Positions 61,266-64,000 of a DNA stretch of 64,000 nt are shown in pieces; position 1 is the stretch's first letter; every line of letters begins with the position of its first letter. Location of the stretch: positions 62,001 through 126,000 of the forward strand of contig NZ_VFUZ01000017.1 in NCBI RefSeq assembly GCF_006658505.1. The letters run 5' to 3'. Both the position numbers and the translations under genes were made by a program. The notes beneath the pieces were generated by a model. That model searched no databases, was not told where the DNA came from, and worked only from the letters and a program-made list of their open reading frames with translations. The DNA comes from Mesorhizobium sp. B2-4-15 (GTDB lineage Bacteria; Pseudomonadota; Alphaproteobacteria; Rhizobiales; Rhizobiaceae).

Positions 61266-62795
61266 ATGACAATCAACAGACGCGAATTGCTGGGATACGG
61301 TGCCGCGGCACTCGGTGTGGCCGCTGTCGGCCTGCCAAACATCGCCAAGGCCGCCGCCGGCGAATTGACCATCGCCTATAATGTCAACCTGCCCTCCTGG
61401 GACCCGACCACCGGCCCATCGGCCGTCAACCCCACCATCCAGGGCCTCTACCAGTCGGTGTTCGATCAGTTCATCCCGCAGAAGCCGGACCTGTCCTTCG
61501 CGCCGGGCCTGCTGACCGAATGGGGCTGGAACGACGACCGCACCAAGGTGACGATGACGGTGCGCGAAGGCGTGAAATGGCATGACGGTTCGCCGTTCAC
61601 GCCCGAGGACGTCGTCTGGTCGCTGCAGCGCGCCGGCGACGAGAAGACCGGCAACCCGATCCAGTTCGTCTGGAAGAACGTCAACAACTTCAAGATCGAC
61701 GGCAACAAGATCACCGGCGACGTCGTGCAGTTCGACCCGGTCTATTTCAAGTGGATGTCGTTCCTGACCGGCTACATCATGCCGAAGGCCTATTACGAAA
61801 AGGTCGGCGCCGAAGGCTTCGAGAAGGCCCCGATCGGCACCGGCCCCTATATGGTCGAGAAATTCGAGCGCAACGCTTTCCTGCGACTGAAGGCCAACCC
61901 GAATTACTGGGGCGGCAAGCCGGCCTTCGAGAATGTGACGATCAAGTTCGTCACCGACGCGGCGAGCCGCGTGGCAGAGATCGAATCCGGCTCCTCGCAG
62001 GTGACGCTCGAAATCCCCTATGAGGAGTATGACCGCCTGATCGCCAAGGATGGGCTTGCCGGGTCGTGCAAGAACGTTTCCGACATCGGCATGATCTTCT
62101 TCAACAACAAGGACGCCATGCTGGACAAGAACGTCCGCCAGGCGGCTGTGATGTCGGTGGACAAGGAGCTCCTGGTCAAGCGGTTGCTGCGCGGCTACGG
62201 CCAGCCGATCGATACGCTGGAGACGCCCGAATACACGGCCTTCGACCCGTCGATCAAGGTCGAGCACAATCCCGAAAAGGCCAAGCAATTGCTCGCTGCT
62301 TCCGGCTACTCGCCGAAGAAGCCGGCAAAGATCACCATCCAGACCACCAAGGGCTTCAAGCCCAAGGACTACGAGATGGTGCAGGCGATCGTCGGCATGT
62401 GGCGCAAGGTCGGCATCGAGGCGACGATCGAGGTGTATGAGATCGCCAAGCACTATGAGCTGCGCGCCGCGCACAAGCTGGCTCCGGCCGCCTTCTACAA
62501 CTGGGGCAACGCCATCGGCGATCCGACCACCTCGACCGGCTTCGCCATGTTCGGCCCGTCGCCGCACTCGTCCTGGAAGACCGACGACCTCGATGCCAAG
62601 ATCGGCCCGCTCTGGGGTGAGAAGGACGAAGCCAAGCGGATCGCCGGCTGGAAGGCGGTCGACAAATACATCGCCGAGCAGGCCTATGTGCTGCCGCTGA
62701 TCCAGTACGCGCAGCCAATCGTGCATGCCAAGGGCGTCAAGGTGGTCCAGCATATTTCCGGCGCGCTGCTTCCGGCCCTGATGACCCCGGCCTGA
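61266..62795 (+). CDS. Peptide-type ABC importer substrate-binding protein
   Basis: 509 aa with a twin-arginine-like signal (INRRELLGYGAAALGVAAVG). Family 5 pattern: YNVNLPSWDPTTGPSAVNPT, WHDGSPFTPEDVVWSLQRAG, GTGPYMVEKFERN, LKANPNYWGGKPAFENV. It collects the ligand for the permeases encoded next. In this cluster the ligand may be the catabolised compound and not a peptide. Confidence 0.9.
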   Translation: MTINRRELLGYGAAALGVAAVGLPNIAKAAAGELTIAYNVNLPSWDPTTGPSAVNPTIQGLYQSVFDQFIPQKPDLSFAPGLLTEWGWNDDRTKVTMTVREGVKWHDGSPFTPEDVVWSLQRAGDEKTGNPIQFVWKNVNNFKIDGNKITGDVVQFDPVYFKWMSFLTGYIMPKAYYEKVGAEGFEKAPIGTGPYMVEKFERNAFLRLKANPNYWGGKPAFENVTIKFVTDAASRVAEIESGSSQVTLEIPYEEYDRLIAKDGLAGSCKNVSDIGMIFFNNKDAMLDKNVRQAAVMSVDKELLVKRLLRGYGQPIDTLETPEYTAFDPSIKVEHNPEKAKQLLAASGYSPKKPAKITIQTTKGFKPKDYEMVQAIVGMWRKVGIEATIEVYEIAKHYELRAAHKLAPAAFYNWGNAIGDPTTSTGFAMFGPSPHSSWKTDDLDAKIGPLWGEKDEAKRIAGWKAVDKYIAEQAYVLPLIQYAQPIVHAKGVKVVQHISGALLPALMTPA

Positions 62796-62866
62796 CATCA
62801 ACCCTGAATTACCGCGCGCCGTCACCAATGACGGCGCGCATTTTCCATCGGGAATACGAGCCACGG

Positions 62867-62901
62867 GCTCCTGCAAAGATTTACATGCTCCTGCAAAGAT
62901 T
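62867..62901 (+). repeat. Short direct repeat at a permease start
   Basis: GCTCCTGCAAAGATT occurs at 62867-62881 and again at 62887-62901, a 20-bp period. The permease ATG (62885) falls between the copies. It may be a small tandem duplication that created or moved a start codon. Confidence 0.6.
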
Positions 62902-63892
62902 CCTGATCCGTCTTGCGACGATGCTGATCACGCTGTTCGGCGTGGCCGTCGTCGTCTTTGTCGTGATCCGCGTCGCGCCCGGCGATCCGATCGCCATGAT
63001 GCTGCCGCCCGGCGCGACGGATGCCGACATCGCCCGGCTGCGCGCGCTCTACGGGCTCGACAAGTCCATCGTTGAGCAATTCTTCATCTGGCTGTCCGGT
63101 GTTGTCAGGGGCGATTTCGGCACCTCGATCTCGCTCAGGCAAGATGTGCTCGGCCTGGTCTTCAACCGGCTGCCGGCGACGCTGGAGCTCGCCATCGTCG
63201 CGCTTGTCATGGCGGTTGCGATCGGCGGCGTGACGGCGATCCTCGGCGCGCGCGAACGCGGCACGGCGGTCGAGGCCGGCATCGACATCGCCAGCGGGGC
63301 GGCGTTGTCCATTCCCGATTTCCTGTGGGGGCTGGTGCTGATCCTGCTGTTCGGCGTGCTGGTGCCGATCTTCGACATTTCCGGCCGCGTGTCCCCACAG
63401 CTCGACCTGCCCTTCGTCACCCAGTTCTATTTCTTCGAAAGCCTGCTGCGGCTGCGTTTCGACCTGACCTGGGATCTCTTGAAACACATGCTGATGCCGG
63501 CGGTGGCGCTGGCACTGCCGCTGGCGGCGATCATCTCGCAGCTGTTGAAACAGTCGCTGAAGGAAGTGCTCGACCTCGATTATGTCGTGCTCGCGCGGGT
63601 CAAGGGATTTTCGGAAACGCAGGTCATCCTGCGCGAGGCGCTGAAGAACGCCGCTTTGCCGACGCTGACCCTGGTCGGCGTGCAATTCACTTTCCTCATC
63701 GGCGGCACCGTCATAGTTGAGCGGCTGTTCTCCTATGAGGGACTCGGCAACATGGCGATTGATGCCGTCATCAACCGCGACCTGCCGCTGATCCAGGGCA
63801 TCGTGCTGGTCTTCGCGCTGCTCTTCGTGCTGATCAACCTTGCCGTCGACATGATGTACGCGCTGCTCAATCCGAGGCTGCGCCATGGATAA
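62885..63892 (+). CDS. Peptide-type ABC importer permease (DppB type)
   Basis: 335 aa from the ATG at 62885; an in-frame ATG at 62828 gives 19 extra residues and is possible since no strong ribosome binding site precedes 62885. Helix 1 (FLIRLATMLITLFGVAVVVF), VIRVAPGDPIAMMLPP, ARLRALYGLDKSIVEQ, and a C-terminal ATPase loop (LDYVVLARVKGFSETQVILR). Inner membrane. It overlaps the next permease start by 8 nt. Confidence 0.9.
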   Translation: MLLQRFLIRLATMLITLFGVAVVVFVVIRVAPGDPIAMMLPPGATDADIARLRALYGLDKSIVEQFFIWLSGVVRGDFGTSISLRQDVLGLVFNRLPATLELAIVALVMAVAIGGVTAILGARERGTAVEAGIDIASGAALSIPDFLWGLVLILLFGVLVPIFDISGRVSPQLDLPFVTQFYFFESLLRLRFDLTWDLLKHMLMPAVALALPLAAIISQLLKQSLKEVLDLDYVVLARVKGFSETQVILREALKNAALPTLTLVGVQFTFLIGGTVIVERLFSYEGLGNMAIDAVINRDLPLIQGIVLVFALLFVLINLAVDMMYALLNPRLRHG

Positions 63893-64000
63893 GGCACGCA
63901 TGTGGCGACGGGGCGTAAGCCCTCGGCTGTGGCTCGCCGGCGGTTGGCTGCTGCTGGCGTTGCTGGCCGCGATCTTCGCGCCGCTGGTCGCGCCGCAGGA
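63885..64000 (+). CDS. Peptide-type ABC importer permease (DppC type), cut by the window edge
   Basis: Only the first 38 residues are visible, from the ATG at 63885 inside the end of the DppB-type gene. They read as a basic N-terminus and the first membrane helix (LWLAGGWLLLALLAAIFAPL), typical of DppC proteins. Two ATPase genes are expected beyond the edge. Confidence 0.85.
   Translation, partial: MDKARMWRRGVSPRLWLAGGWLLLALLAAIFAPLVAPQ

Noticed and set aside
61167-62876. 569-codon minus-strand frame opposite the substrate-binding protein
   Set aside because: Composition is that of a GC-rich antisense frame and it would cover a complete, well-recognised gene.

Overview
The window looks like chromosomal DNA of a member of the Rhizobiales, most likely Mesorhizobium or a close relative. 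This rests on high GC content, rhizobial-type gene content (YejABEF, several Dpp/Opp-type importers, a Zn-less DnaX), a perfect Irr-type iron control palindrome, intergenic palindromes of the kind common in Rhizobiales, and a short SRP RNA. No database search was possible, so the genus is an inference. Start codons were moved inward from the longest open frame wherever a ribosome binding site, signal peptide or gene overlap pointed to a later start.

Layout. 1-5 kb: an imelysin-type iron protein gene and a divergent ferredoxin-reductase-like flavoprotein flank an Irr-box-like palindrome; a ParDE toxin-antitoxin pair and gabT follow. 5-10.5 kb: an RND efflux operon with two adaptor lipoproteins. 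10.7-16 kb: a five-gene oligopeptide/dipeptide ABC importer on the minus strand. 16.2-25.7 kb: housekeeping genes (MltB-type lytic transglycosylase, recR, SleB-type hydrolase, ybaB, dnaX, SRP RNA, HIT protein, nudC, pheA, kdsB) and then a CycM-like cytochrome c.

26.7-35.3 kb: a YejABEF-type peptide importer with two tandem substrate-binding proteins, whose reading frames are interrupted between yejE and yejF by a PIN-toxin/antitoxin pair. 35.3-42 kb: a hydroxypyruvate reductase, a small lipoprotein, a TPR-methyltransferase, and a metallo-beta-lactamase exonuclease with an ATP-dependent DNA ligase (part of the LHR-type repair set). tRNA-Thr(CGT) follows, with mobile-element debris behind it.

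42.4-48.8 kb: small proteins, then an ECF sigma factor locus (EF-hand protein, sigma factor, one-pass membrane protein, metal-sensor-like periplasmic protein, a small His/Trp-rich secreted protein) and a DUF1800/DUF1501 pair. The same two-block promoter-like sequence, with identical spacing, stands before the EF-hand gene and before the His/Trp-rich gene. This suggests a self-controlled sigma regulon and is the best candidate here for an undescribed system.

48.8-64 kb: a three-domain acyltransferase/acyl-ACP synthetase with three copies of TGAAC-N3-GTTCA upstream. Then comes a cluster with indolepyruvate-ferredoxin-oxidoreductase-like subunits, a MarR regulator, two divergent phytoene-desaturase-like flavoenzymes, a kynurenine-formamidase-like cyclase and a peptide-type ABC importer that runs off the right edge. 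It reads as an uncharacterised uptake-and-catabolism cluster for an aromatic or acidic compound.
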